Source of the DNA: Betaproteobacteria bacterium HGW-Betaproteobacteria-7
Lineage (GTDB): Bacteria; Pseudomonadota; Gammaproteobacteria; Burkholderiales; Rhodocyclaceae
Assembly (NCBI GenBank): GCA_002840765.1
Contig: PHCE01000009.1
Span: forward strand, 62,001 to 126,000
Direction of reading: 5' to 3'
Length of the DNA: 64,000 nt
The notes beneath the pieces are model-generated. The model was not told the origin of the DNA, searched no databases, and worked only from the letters and a program-made list of their open reading frames with translations. The position numbers were made by a program, and so were the translations under genes. Shown here piece after piece: positions 36,963-45,130 of this stretch (positions are counted from its first letter, which is position 1; each line of letters starts with the position of its first letter).

Positions 36963-38108
36963 ATGTTTGCCATTAATGGAAACCGAGCGGGCGGCAAGAT
37001 CGCTGCGTTGATGCTGGCCTTGGCGCTGCTTGGTGGTTGTGCTCCGGTCCAGGAGCGTGGCGATGCGGGGAAGGCCGATTTGCTGATCTACCCCCCGCCG
37101 CCCGATGAGGCGCGCTACGCCTATGAGCGGACGATCTATGGCAGCGCTGATGTCACACCGCGCAACAAGGATGCTGCCCTGAAGCGGGCATTGACCGGCG
37201 AACTGGAAACCTCGGAAGGCCTGGTCAAGCCATATGCGGTGACCGTGCATCGCGGGCGGGTTTTCGTCAGCGATTCGGCCGATCGATTCGTCAAGGCCTT
37301 TGATGTGCCGGAAGGCCGTTATTTCAAGATCGGTGATGACCCGCTGGGGCCGCTGACCAAGCCTCTGGGACTGGATGTGGATGCCGCCGGCAATCTTTAT
37401 GTGGCTGATGGTACGGCTAAGACGATCATGGTTTACAACCGTGATGGCAAGTACCTGCGCCGGATCGGCGGACCGAAAATCTTCGAGCGGCTGTCCAGCG
37501 TAACCGTCGATGTCGCCGGGGCGCGTCTCTTTGTCACTGATATCGGTGGCGTCTCTTCGGACCAGCACAAGATTCACGTTTTCGACATCAACGACGGCAG
37601 CCATCTGTTCGATCTTGGCAAGCGGGGCATCGGGCCGGGAGAGTTCAATCTGCCGCGGGATGTGGCAATCGGGGCCAATGGCCAGATCTACGTCGTCGAT
37701 GGAGGCAACTTCCGGGTCCAGGTCTTCGATCGCAACGGCAAGTTCATGACCAGTTTCGGCTCGGTCGGCAAGCAACTGGGCAATTTCGCCCGGCCCAAGG
37801 AAATCGCCACCGATCCGGCCGGCAACGTTTATGTCGTTGATGCGGCCTTCGGTAATTTCCAGGTATTCACTGCTGATGGCGATTTGCTGATGTTCATCGG
37901 CGAGCGCTCGGAGCGGGACGGCCCGGGTCGATACATGCTGCCGTCAGGCATCTATGTCGATGAAGATGGTCGCGTCTACATGGTCGACCAATGGTTCAAG
38001 AAGATAGACGTATTTCGGCCAGCGGCGCTCGCAGCTGACGCGGGTTTCCTGGTCAAGCGGCCAGCCACTGGCGCTGATGGGAATTCCGGGGCGGCTTCCC
38101 GGCAGTGA
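36963..38108 (+). CDS. NHL-repeat (six-bladed propeller) lipoprotein
   Basis: A 381-residue lipoprotein with lipobox LLGGCAP. The body is a chain of NHL repeats with the recurring pattern G-(N/R)-(L/I/V)-Y-V-x-D and VQVFDRNGKF, for example AAGNLYVADG, NGQIYVVDGG, AGNVYVVDAA and DGRVYMVDQW. It should form a six-bladed beta-propeller on the periplasmic or outer face. NHL lipoproteins recur in multiheme cytochrome loci, where their task is unproven. GGGGGTGG precedes ATG 36963. A further ATG at 36924 overlaps the tetraheme gene and is less likely. Confidence 0.88.
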   Translation: MFAINGNRAGGKIAALMLALALLGGCAPVQERGDAGKADLLIYPPPPDEARYAYERTIYGSADVTPRNKDAALKRALTGELETSEGLVKPYAVTVHRGRVFVSDSADRFVKAFDVPEGRYFKIGDDPLGPLTKPLGLDVDAAGNLYVADGTAKTIMVYNRDGKYLRRIGGPKIFERLSSVTVDVAGARLFVTDIGGVSSDQHKIHVFDINDGSHLFDLGKRGIGPGEFNLPRDVAIGANGQIYVVDGGNFRVQVFDRNGKFMTSFGSVGKQLGNFARPKEIATDPAGNVYVVDAAFGNFQVFTADGDLLMFIGERSERDGPGRYMLPSGIYVDEDGRVYMVDQWFKKIDVFRPAALAADAGFLVKRPATGADGNSGAASRQ

Positions 38109-38128
38109 GAACTGGCGATTCCTGAGAG

Positions 38129-38147
38129 CGGGAAATTCCCGATTTTT
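38129..38147 (+). terminator. Short hairpin with T-run after the NHL gene
   Basis: CGGGA (38129-38133) pairs with TCCCG (38137-38141) across three bases and is followed by ATTTTTT. A modest terminator that separates the NHL gene from the sigma54-driven tetraheme gene. Confidence 0.6.
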
Positions 38148-38208
38148 TGTATGGGTATTGCTTCGGTGTTTTCGGTTAATTGCTTGAATTTATTGAGGTT
38201 TGTTTGGC

Positions 38209-38224
38209 TGGCACGTGGCTTGCT
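38209..38224 (+). promoter_or_regulatory. Consensus sigma54 promoter of the tetraheme cytochrome gene
   Basis: TGGCACG-TGGC-TTGCT matches every position of the RpoN consensus with exact spacing. Transcription would start near 38235, about 53 bases before ATG 38288. It opens the plus-strand cytochrome operon. Confidence 0.87.
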
Positions 38225-38287
38225 AAATAGTTGTAGGTCGGGCCGGCTGGCTCGTTCTTGATCAATTATTTTCGGTCGGGGGTTTTT

Positions 38288-39163
38288 ATGTCCAATCAAA
38301 CCAGGGAAGCACGTGGCATTGCCAGGCTTGTGGTCAAGGTGCTTACGCTCGCCGCGTTCGCTCTTGGCGCAGTCGGGGCGCATGCCGGTATTGCCAACAC
38401 CAAGCACAATCTCGGCGCCGATAACGCTGCCAACGAAAACTACATGACGACCGGCACCACGGAAATCTGTGTTTTCTGCCATACGCCGCACGCGTCGAAC
38501 ACCGCCGTCCAGGCGCCGTTGTGGAACAAGCCGGTCGCCGCCGGCACCAGCTACACCACCTACACCACCGCAACCTCGGCGACCATCGACGGCTCGGTCG
38601 ACATGTCCGGCATCTCGCTGGCCTGTCTCTCCTGCCATGACGGCACCCAGGCCATGGATACCATGATCAACAAGCCGGGTTCGGGTGGCTATGCCGCTGC
38701 CGGCGCCGCTATCACCGGTGGCGTGTGGACCGGGGCTCGCCAGAGTTCAGGGGCGATGACCAATGCCGGCGAATTCATCTCCATGCTCGGTACCGATCTG
38801 ACCAATGATCACCCGGTTGGCATTCAGTATTGCGGCGGCGGTGTTTCCACCGGCGGCGCCGTCACCACGGCAGCGTCCACCGGTAGCTGCCGGGATGCCG
38901 ATTTCAATGCGCCGGCGAACGGCCTCATCGGTGGTCATCGTGCCTGGTGGGTGGATACCTCAGCCGGTGCCAACGGTTCGCGTCAGAAGACCGACATGAT
39001 CCTCTACGCTCGGGCGCCGACCCTCGCCGGTGACGCAACCAGCGGCCAGTACCAGCCGTTCGTCGAGTGTGCCAGCTGCCATGATCCCCATACCGAGAAC
39101 GCCACCTTCCTGCGCGTTCCCAACACGCAGAGTGCTGTCTGCCTGGCATGTCATAACAAGTAA
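38288..39163 (+). CDS. Tetraheme cytochrome c, candidate filament-type subunit
   Basis: A 291-residue exported cytochrome with a signal peptide (LVVKVLTLAAFALGAVGAHA). Four CxxCH motifs are present: ICVFCHTPH, ACLSCHDGT, ECASCHDPH and VCLACHNK at the C-terminus. Five other histidines (TKHN, TPHA, NDHPVG, GGHR, DPHT) can serve as axial ligands. Between the hemes are Ala/Gly/Thr-rich stretches. The size, four hemes and KHN...CVFCHTPH...CLSCHDG layout resemble OmcE-like extracellular filament cytochromes (recalled, not searched). It has its own perfect sigma54 promoter, GGGGGT before the ATG, and a terminator-like hairpin after it, which fits high expression. Confidence 0.85.
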   Translation: MSNQTREARGIARLVVKVLTLAAFALGAVGAHAGIANTKHNLGADNAANENYMTTGTTEICVFCHTPHASNTAVQAPLWNKPVAAGTSYTTYTTATSATIDGSVDMSGISLACLSCHDGTQAMDTMINKPGSGGYAAAGAAITGGVWTGARQSSGAMTNAGEFISMLGTDLTNDHPVGIQYCGGGVSTGGAVTTAASTGSCRDADFNAPANGLIGGHRAWWVDTSAGANGSRQKTDMILYARAPTLAGDATSGQYQPFVECASCHDPHTENATFLRVPNTQSAVCLACHNK

Positions 39164-39196
39164 AGGTTGCGGGCAACCGCACCAGTCCTGGCAATC

Positions 39197-39230
39197 GGGC
39201 CGGCCCGCAAGGTGTTCGGCCCTTTTTTTT
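39197..39230 (+). terminator. Hairpin with eight T after the tetraheme gene (attenuator-like)
   Basis: GGGCCG (39197-39202) pairs with CGGCCC (39217-39222) around 14 bases and is followed by TTTTTTTT. The Shine-Dalgarno of the parvulin gene comes three bases later. Partial termination here would make much more tetraheme mRNA than downstream mRNA. Confidence 0.7.
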
Positions 39231-39244
39231 CTGGAGGTAATCAC

Positions 39245-40303
39245 GTGAGCAAATATCCCCAAGCCTGCTGTCGCCTTGGCCTTGCCCTGTTGGCGATACT
39301 GCCAGCGCTGCCGATGGTGCATGCGCAGGCAGCGGTCACTGCGCAACCTCATGCCGCCGAAGCCAGGCCAGCCGAGGCGGCTGTTCGCAAGGATGCCCAT
39401 GATCGTGTCTTTGCCATCATCAACGGCCGAGCCGTGCCCACTGCCGATTACGAGAGCGCGTTCACCACGCTGGTTCGTCAGCGGTTCTATCACGGCCAGA
39501 TCCCCGAAAGCGAGCTGGCCGGCGTCCGCGACGAAATCAAGCACAAGCTGGTGCAACGCATCGTTCTGCTGGAGGAGGCAGAGCGCCGCAAGATCGCTGC
39601 CGACGAGACATTGATCGAGGAAACGCTGGCCGGCTACGAAAAGCGCTACACCAATAGTCCGCAATGGCAGCAGAACCGTGAGCAGTTGTTGCCGGAATTG
39701 CGCCGCCAGCTTGCCGAACAGAGCCTGATCGCCCAGTTGGACAAGCAGGTCCGCGATTTGCCGGCGCCAACCGAGGATGAGGTGCGCGCTCACTACGACA
39801 GCCATCCAGAGCTGTTTACCGAGCCGGAAAAACTGCGCATGTCGGTGATTCTGCTTGCTGTCGATCCCTCGTCGCCGGCGACCGCCTGGCAGGCCACGCG
39901 CGAGGAGGCCAAGGCGATCTACGGGCGTCTTGTCAACGGCGCCGATTTCGAGGAAGCGGCGCGCCTGCACTCGAGCGTGTATGCCGAGAAGAGCGGTGAC
40001 ATGGGCTATCTACATCGCGGCATGCTGCCCGAGCTGATTCAGAAGAAGGTGGATCAATTCGAGGTCGGCAAGGTCAATGAGCCGCTGGATACCCTCGAAG
40101 GCGTCGCCATCTTCCGCCTGGCCGAACGCCTGGCAGCCAACAAGCGTGATTTCGTTGATGTCGCTGTGCGCGCACGGGAATTGCTCATTCGTGAACGTCA
40201 GGACGCGGCATGGAAAAGCCTGATCGAACGCCTGGTTGCCAAGGCCGACGTACGTTTCATGTATACCGCATCCTCCGATCGACATGAGGCTACCCAAAAG
40301 TAG
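39245..40303 (+). CDS. Periplasmic parvulin-type peptidyl-prolyl isomerase (PpiC/SurA-like)
   Basis: A 352-residue exported chaperone (signal LGLALLAILPALPMVHAQA). A SurA-like helical N-domain (~50-190) precedes a parvulin domain (~200-310) with LRMSVILLAV, FEEAARLHS, GDMGYLHRGML and FEVGKVNEPL. The start is GTG 39245 with GGAGGT six bases upstream; no ATG fits. It probably assists folding of the neighbouring cytochromes or the outer-membrane barrel. It lies directly after the tetraheme gene. Confidence 0.9.
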   Translation: MSKYPQACCRLGLALLAILPALPMVHAQAAVTAQPHAAEARPAEAAVRKDAHDRVFAIINGRAVPTADYESAFTTLVRQRFYHGQIPESELAGVRDEIKHKLVQRIVLLEEAERRKIAADETLIEETLAGYEKRYTNSPQWQQNREQLLPELRRQLAEQSLIAQLDKQVRDLPAPTEDEVRAHYDSHPELFTEPEKLRMSVILLAVDPSSPATAWQATREEAKAIYGRLVNGADFEEAARLHSSVYAEKSGDMGYLHRGMLPELIQKKVDQFEVGKVNEPLDTLEGVAIFRLAERLAANKRDFVDVAVRARELLIRERQDAAWKSLIERLVAKADVRFMYTASSDRHEATQK

Positions 40304-40308
40304 CCCTA

Positions 40309-42690
40309 TTGGGTTCACTGAAGGTGGGCAAGCACGGAAGGCGCCGTTCCCAAGTTTCTGGCACCAGTTACCTAATCGCGGGTCTGGCCGGTGGTGCTTT
40401 TTCCCTTGCTCCGTCAGCCTTGGCTGGCGAAAGTGTGGTTCAGGGCGGCTTGCCACCCATGCGCGAGAGCGTCGGCGCGGTTCAACTGGCGATGGCCAAT
40501 ATCGCGACGCGGGAGATTGAGGCAGCCAGAGCCGTTGCCACCCCGCTCACGGCGCAGTCACCGCCCGCTGAGCGGGCCGGGGAAGAGAAGGAGATTTATC
40601 CGGACTGGTTCTCGGAAACAGATCACCCGGTTGCGGCGTCCGAACCCGTCCTCAAACTGGCGCAGATGCTGGTTGCTCCCTTGCCGGGTGGCCGCAATCC
40701 GCAGTGGATGACGCTCCCCGATCAGGGGCCGGCCTTGCGCTCATCGCGCACACTATCCCCCCGCATGCCCGGTGCCGCGGGTGTTGGCCTGCCTGATCCA
40801 CAGCGGCTACAGCAGCTTGAGCCGGCGTCTGCGCCGATGCCGGATGAGGAGATAGCGGCACAGTCCGTAGTGAGCCCTGTCTCGCCTCCCTCAGGAAATG
40901 CCGAGGCGGCGGGAAGCAAGTCAGAAAAGGAATCCTTCAACTTGTACGGTTGGGAGGTGCCACCGATTCGTTGGGGCGGTAGCCTGGGTTATTCCTATCA
41001 AAAGAGTTCGAGCAATACCGGTCATGCGGCCGCCTCGCACGGCACCTTTGCCAACCTGAGCGCGTCCAGTTATCTCTACGCGCCGTGGTTTGCCCGCGTC
41101 AGCGGGCGCCTGGGCATCACCCGCAACTCGACCGACAGCAGCAGCAACAGCTTCAGCGGGAGTGAGGCGCACAGCAACGCGAACGTTGTCGGTGGTGGCG
41201 AGATCAATATGTTCTCGAGTAGCCGTTTTCCCTTCCGCGCTTATTTCGATCGCTCCGATACCCGCACCAGCGGCACCATTGTCCGCAACGATTACATCAG
41301 CAACCGCTTCGGCTTTACCCAGAACTTCCGCTCGGTGGATGGCCATCAGGGGGGCAACCTGATGTTCGACCGCAACATCGTCAATAGCAGCAATGGAGCG
41401 CACGACGATGTGTCAGCCCTTTCGGGCAGCTATTCGGTGCAGACCGGCATCGTTCAAAACAACGTCAATGGCCGCTATTCGCTCGGCGAGCGCAGCAATA
41501 ATGGGGACCGGGCTCGCCTGATCGGCGTGAACAGTTCGCACATCGCCAATATCAACGACACCCTCAACCTGGGGGCGACGATGAACTATTCGGATACCGA
41601 TATTCGCACTGCCAATAGTTTCGGCCCGTCCAGCAATAGCCGGGGACGTTACCTGCAGCTATACGGTTATGGCTCCTGGCTTCCGGATTTCGAGGACCTT
41701 GAGGATCTGCCCTTGACGTTGACCGGCGGGCTGCGCTATTCGGCGCAGGATACGCAGTTCGGCGACGAGGCTTTTCGGGCGCAGAGTATTGGCCTCAATA
41801 GCGGGGCGCTCTATCGCCATAACCGCAATCTGAGCCTGACGGCCAACGGCGCCGTCAACCGGTTGACCCTATCGCAAGGTGAGAGCCAGCTATTGACGCA
41901 AGTGGGTACTGGACTCAATTACGTCGGCGATCCTCTCACTTTTGGGAATTTTTCTTATAACTGGAATAGTGGCCTCAACCTGAACTGGCAAAGTGCGGTT
42001 GCCGAGACGCCCTCCAACAGCATGCTGAGCGGCCAGTTCACCCACACCTTGTCGCGCAACTACGCGGTTCTTTCCGGGCAGAATCTGTCGCTTGCTGTCA
42101 CCCAGGCGATCAACGTCAGCAATAGCCAAATGGTCGGTGACACGCGTTCCCTGACCCATACGTTGTCGGCCAATCTCGGCCTGAATGCTGGCGAGCGCTT
42201 CACGGGATCGCTGAGTGCCATGCTTTCCGATGTGCGAACCACCGGCTTCTCAGAGCAGGAATATCGGGTCATCAATATCGGATTCTTCGGCCAGGGGCAG
42301 ATTTCCCAGGTTTCCAACGTCAATATCAACCTGATGTTCAATTGGGCAGACCAGACTTATCAGACAGTCGACGGTTTTGGCCTGCCAATCAACCAGAACA
42401 CCGAGCGGATGACCATCAACGGCTCGGCTGCCTACAGCCATCTGCGCTTCGCCGGCGTGCGCGGACTCCGCTACAACCTGATCTTCGTAGCCGACACGCG
42501 GCTGCGCGATGAGCGGCTTTTCGGCAACGTCAATGGCGACGTTGATCGAGCTCGTTTTGCGCTGACCAATCGACTCGAATACCGCATCGGCCTGCTCGAT
42601 CTGCGCCTGTCGTTGGTCAATAACGACGTGGGTGGCAAGAAAAATGCATTGCTGTTCTTTCAGGTGTCCCGGCAAATCGGTTCGTACTGA
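40309..42690 (+). CDS. Outer-membrane beta-barrel protein, candidate porin of the cytochrome conduit
   Basis: A protein of up to 793 residues with a basic, hydrophobic signal (GRRRS then SYLIAGLAGGAFSLAP). A Pro/Ala-rich periplasmic region of about 170 residues is followed by some 570 residues of alternating short strands rich in Asn, Ser, Gly and aromatics (for example GGSLGYSYQKSS, LSLTANGAVNRLTL). The C-terminus ends in Ser-Tyr, as expected for Bam substrates. No cysteine was seen. The size suggests a wide barrel of more than 20 strands, comparable to porin-cytochrome conduits, though it is not recognisably MtrB. The start may be TTG 40309 or GTG 40324; neither has a clear Shine-Dalgarno. 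Confidence 0.75.
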   Translation: MGSLKVGKHGRRRSQVSGTSYLIAGLAGGAFSLAPSALAGESVVQGGLPPMRESVGAVQLAMANIATREIEAARAVATPLTAQSPPAERAGEEKEIYPDWFSETDHPVAASEPVLKLAQMLVAPLPGGRNPQWMTLPDQGPALRSSRTLSPRMPGAAGVGLPDPQRLQQLEPASAPMPDEEIAAQSVVSPVSPPSGNAEAAGSKSEKESFNLYGWEVPPIRWGGSLGYSYQKSSSNTGHAAASHGTFANLSASSYLYAPWFARVSGRLGITRNSTDSSSNSFSGSEAHSNANVVGGGEINMFSSSRFPFRAYFDRSDTRTSGTIVRNDYISNRFGFTQNFRSVDGHQGGNLMFDRNIVNSSNGAHDDVSALSGSYSVQTGIVQNNVNGRYSLGERSNNGDRARLIGVNSSHIANINDTLNLGATMNYSDTDIRTANSFGPSSNSRGRYLQLYGYGSWLPDFEDLEDLPLTLTGGLRYSAQDTQFGDEAFRAQSIGLNSGALYRHNRNLSLTANGAVNRLTLSQGESQLLTQVGTGLNYVGDPLTFGNFSYNWNSGLNLNWQSAVAETPSNSMLSGQFTHTLSRNYAVLSGQNLSLAVTQAINVSNSQMVGDTRSLTHTLSANLGLNAGERFTGSLSAMLSDVRTTGFSEQEYRVINIGFFGQGQISQVSNVNINLMFNWADQTYQTVDGFGLPINQNTERMTINGSAAYSHLRFAGVRGLRYNLIFVADTRLRDERLFGNVNGDVDRARFALTNRLEYRIGLLDLRLSLVNNDVGGKKNALLFFQVSRQIGSY

Positions 42691-42736
42691 TCTCCGAGCA
42701 GCCAGCTGACCAATGCGAAAACCAAGAGGATGTGTA

Positions 42737-43156
42737 ATGAGAATACTCTCAAAGCTGAGGGCGGGAATCGCGATCACCATCGTCGCAATCCTGTCGGCGG
42801 TGATGTTTGTCGATATGAACGAAGCCCATGCTGAATACGGGGATGTCGTGATCAACAATTATTCTGACGCCGCCGGCATGCGCCCGGTCGTCTTTCCCCA
42901 CTGGTTCCACCGTATTCGCTTTCGCTGCAAGGTTTGTCACGCAGACCTGGGGTTCAAGTTCCAGGCGGGCGGCAACGAAATCAACATGGTCAAGATCATA
43001 GATGGCCAGTTCTGCGGTGCCTGCCATAACGGCGATATCGCCTGGTCGGTCGAAAACTGCAATCTTTGCCACTCAGGCACGCCCAAAACTCCGACGCAGG
43101 TGCATGAAAGTACCGTGCAGAAGCTGGTGCAGCCAACCGGCGCCCCGAAGAAATGA
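42737..43156 (+). CDS. Triheme c7-type periplasmic cytochrome
   Basis: A 139-residue precursor with a signal peptide (GIAITIVAILSAVMFVDMNEAHA). The c(7)-type triheme domain has FPHWFHRIRFRCKVCHADLG, FCGACHNGD and NCNLCHSG. It fits the family described as c(7)-type cytochrome triheme domain (TIGR04257, from memory). AGAGGA lies six bases before ATG 42737. It is nearly identical in layout to the protein at 45740. Likely a periplasmic carrier between the inner membrane and the outer-membrane components. Confidence 0.9.
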   Translation: MRILSKLRAGIAITIVAILSAVMFVDMNEAHAEYGDVVINNYSDAAGMRPVVFPHWFHRIRFRCKVCHADLGFKFQAGGNEINMVKIIDGQFCGACHNGDIAWSVENCNLCHSGTPKTPTQVHESTVQKLVQPTGAPKK

Positions 43157-43167
43157 GGGAGAACGCC

Positions 43168-44154
43168 ATGAGAAACTTCAAGAAATTCATTGTTGCAGCA
43201 GCCGGTCTGATGTTCGTCGGTGCTGTCCTCGCCCAACAATCGGGAAAAGACGTTTACACCAAGGTTTGCGCAACCTGCCACGCCAACGGTTTGGCCGGGG
43301 CGCCGCGTTACGGTAATGGTGGTGACTGGGCGCCGCGCGTCGCTGGTGGTACGGCTGGTCTTTACCAGAGTGCCCTCAAGGGGACTCCCAAGGGTATGCC
43401 GGCCAAGGGCGGGCATCTGACCCTGCCGGACGGTGAGGTGAAGGCAGCCGTCGATTACATGCTGGCTTCTGTCAAGGATGCCGTGAAGGCAGCCGAGCCG
43501 AAGAAACCAGCCGTCGAGCCGAAGAAGCCCGAAAGCAAGCCGGCACCGACGGCGGCACCGATCGCGGCGGCGCCGACGCCGGTGCGCGCGCCGGTGCCCG
43601 TTCAGGGCGTCGCGGTCACCACGGCCAGTGCTGAAGACATCAACGCCTTCAATCGGCTACTCAAACCGGCCAGCAAGCGCAACCTGCCGCCGCCGGAAGA
43701 TGGCATCCACGATGCGGCCAATGACGGTACCCATGCGCTGCAACCACCACAGGCTGCTTTTGCCAGTCTGCCGAAGAGCCTTTCCGGTAACCGCATCAAC
43801 TGGGTCGAGGCACTCAATCAGAAAAAGATCAATCCGCGCTACGACCGGGTTGATCCGACTGCCGAGCCGATTGTCATGGATCTCAACATTGTTCGGGAAG
43901 TCAAGGGATCGATGCCGGACGTCGTTTATCCGCACAAGCAGCATACCGAATGGCTCGACTGCTCGAACTGTCACCCGGCAATCTTCGTTCCGCAGAAAGG
44001 CGCCAACCAGATCAGCATGGCCGCCATCCTGCTCGGCGAAAAGTGTGGCGTCTGTCATGGCAAGGTGGCCTTCCCGGTCTCCGAATGCCGGAACTGCCAT
44101 TCGAAGAAAAAGGATGTGGCCGCGACGGCGGTGCCGGCCTCTGCCGCCAAATGA
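43168..44154 (+). CDS. Four-heme fusion cytochrome: c5 domain plus c7-type triheme domain
   Basis: A 328-residue exported protein (signal KKFIVAAAGLMFVGAVLAQ). Residues ~28-105 form a cytochrome c5 domain (VCATCHANGLAGAP, KGMPAKGG), homologous to the monoheme protein at 35743. A Lys/Pro/Ala linker (~108-155) follows. The C-terminal part matches the triheme proteins at 27355 and 45105: INWVEALNQKKI, YPHKQHTEWLDCSNCHP, KCGVCHG and ECRNCHS. The fusion tethers a methionine-ligated c5 heme to three low-potential hemes. GAGGGAG precedes ATG 43168; ATG 43153 overlaps the previous stop. Confidence 0.9.
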   Translation: MRNFKKFIVAAAGLMFVGAVLAQQSGKDVYTKVCATCHANGLAGAPRYGNGGDWAPRVAGGTAGLYQSALKGTPKGMPAKGGHLTLPDGEVKAAVDYMLASVKDAVKAAEPKKPAVEPKKPESKPAPTAAPIAAAPTPVRAPVPVQGVAVTTASAEDINAFNRLLKPASKRNLPPPEDGIHDAANDGTHALQPPQAAFASLPKSLSGNRINWVEALNQKKINPRYDRVDPTAEPIVMDLNIVREVKGSMPDVVYPHKQHTEWLDCSNCHPAIFVPQKGANQISMAAILLGEKCGVCHGKVAFPVSECRNCHSKKKDVAATAVPASAAK

Positions 44155-44161
44155 TCTAAAT

Positions 44162-44187
44162 CCGGGAAGCGCCTCAGGCGCTCCCGG
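44162..44187 (+). other. Intergenic RNA hairpin without T-run
   Basis: CCGGGA-A-GCGCC pairs with GGCGC-TCCCGG around a TCA loop, with one bulged base. No T-tract follows, so it is more likely an mRNA stabilising or processing element than a terminator. Confidence 0.55.
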
Positions 44188-44203
44188 CAACTGGAAGAAA
44201 CGC

Positions 44204-45130
44204 ATGAAAAGACTTATCTGCAAGGCTGGTTTGTTCGGTGCAACGCTGGTCGTTGCCTCGACTGTCTTGGCGCAGAATACCGCTGCCCCGGCAGCCAGGG
44301 AGAGTGCGGCCACCAGGCTCTCGGCCGGCAAGATTGACAAGGAACAGTTGCTGTTCAACATGGAGTCGGTCAACAAACTGATCGAGTCCTCTTCGGCTGC
44401 CCGCCAGATCGAGAGCAGCAAGGTGCCGGAGGCGCTGACGCGGCGCGAGCGGGCGCGCGACATCTACAAGGCCGCCCGGGCTTCGCTCGAAGCCGGCAAC
44501 CTTGAGCGGGCGAACAGTCAATTGACCGAGGCGCGTGGTGAGTTTTTCGATGCGGTACGCCTGGCGGCGCCGGAGGAAGTGACCGTCAAGAAGCAGGAAG
44601 CTGATTACAAGGCTCGCCTGGACAGCGTCAACGCCCTGCTCGGCGCCTATCGCCGGGTGGCCAGTGAAAAGGGAAGCGGCTCGAAGACTGTCAACGAAAC
44701 CGTCGCCTTGATCGACCGTTCGGTAGCGGAAGGTCAGCGTCTGGCCCAGGCCGGCAAGTTCATGGAAGGGCGCATCGAACTGGATCGCGCCTACCTGGTG
44801 GCCAAGGCTGGCATCAGTACCCTGCGCAGCGGTGACACGCTGGTTCGCTCGCTTAATTTCGCCAACAAGGAAGAGGAGTATCACTACGAAATCGACCGCA
44901 ACGATACGCACCAGATGCTGATCAAGGTGCTGGTCGAGGAAAAGCGGGCAGCCAATCCTGCGCTCGATCAGCAGGTGCAGGGCTTCCTTGGCAAGGCGCG
45001 CGAACTGCGCAGTGCGGCCGAGGCGGCAGCTCTTCGTCGTGATCATGCCAAGGCAGTCAAGCTGCTTGAGGAGTCAACCGCCGAGCTGGTGAGAGCCATC
45101 CGCAATGCGGGTATTTACATCCCTGGCTGA
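44204..45130 (+). CDS. Periplasmic helical (coiled-coil/TPR-like) protein of unknown function
   Basis: A 308-residue exported protein with a signal peptide (GLFGATLVVASTVLAQ). The mature part is almost wholly charged, Ala-rich helix (RARDIYKAARASLEAG, AKFMEGRIELDRAY-type repeats, AEAAALRRDHAKAVKLL), as in TPR-like bundles. No heme motif and no cysteine in the mature part were seen. GGAAGA precedes ATG 44204. Its position between heme proteins suggests a scaffold for the periplasmic cytochromes, but this is inference. The last 26 bases overlap the next cytochrome gene. Confidence 0.75.
   Translation: MKRLICKAGLFGATLVVASTVLAQNTAAPAARESAATRLSAGKIDKEQLLFNMESVNKLIESSSAARQIESSKVPEALTRRERARDIYKAARASLEAGNLERANSQLTEARGEFFDAVRLAAPEEVTVKKQEADYKARLDSVNALLGAYRRVASEKGSGSKTVNETVALIDRSVAEGQRLAQAGKFMEGRIELDRAYLVAKAGISTLRSGDTLVRSLNFANKEEEYHYEIDRNDTHQMLIKVLVEEKRAANPALDQQVQGFLGKARELRSAAEAAALRRDHAKAVKLLEESTAELVRAIRNAGIYIPG

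Noticed and set aside
40309..42690. Naming the barrel MtrB or PioB
   Set aside because: There is no N-terminal CxxC, no adjacent decaheme MtrA-like gene and no recognised signature; only the barrel nature is supported.
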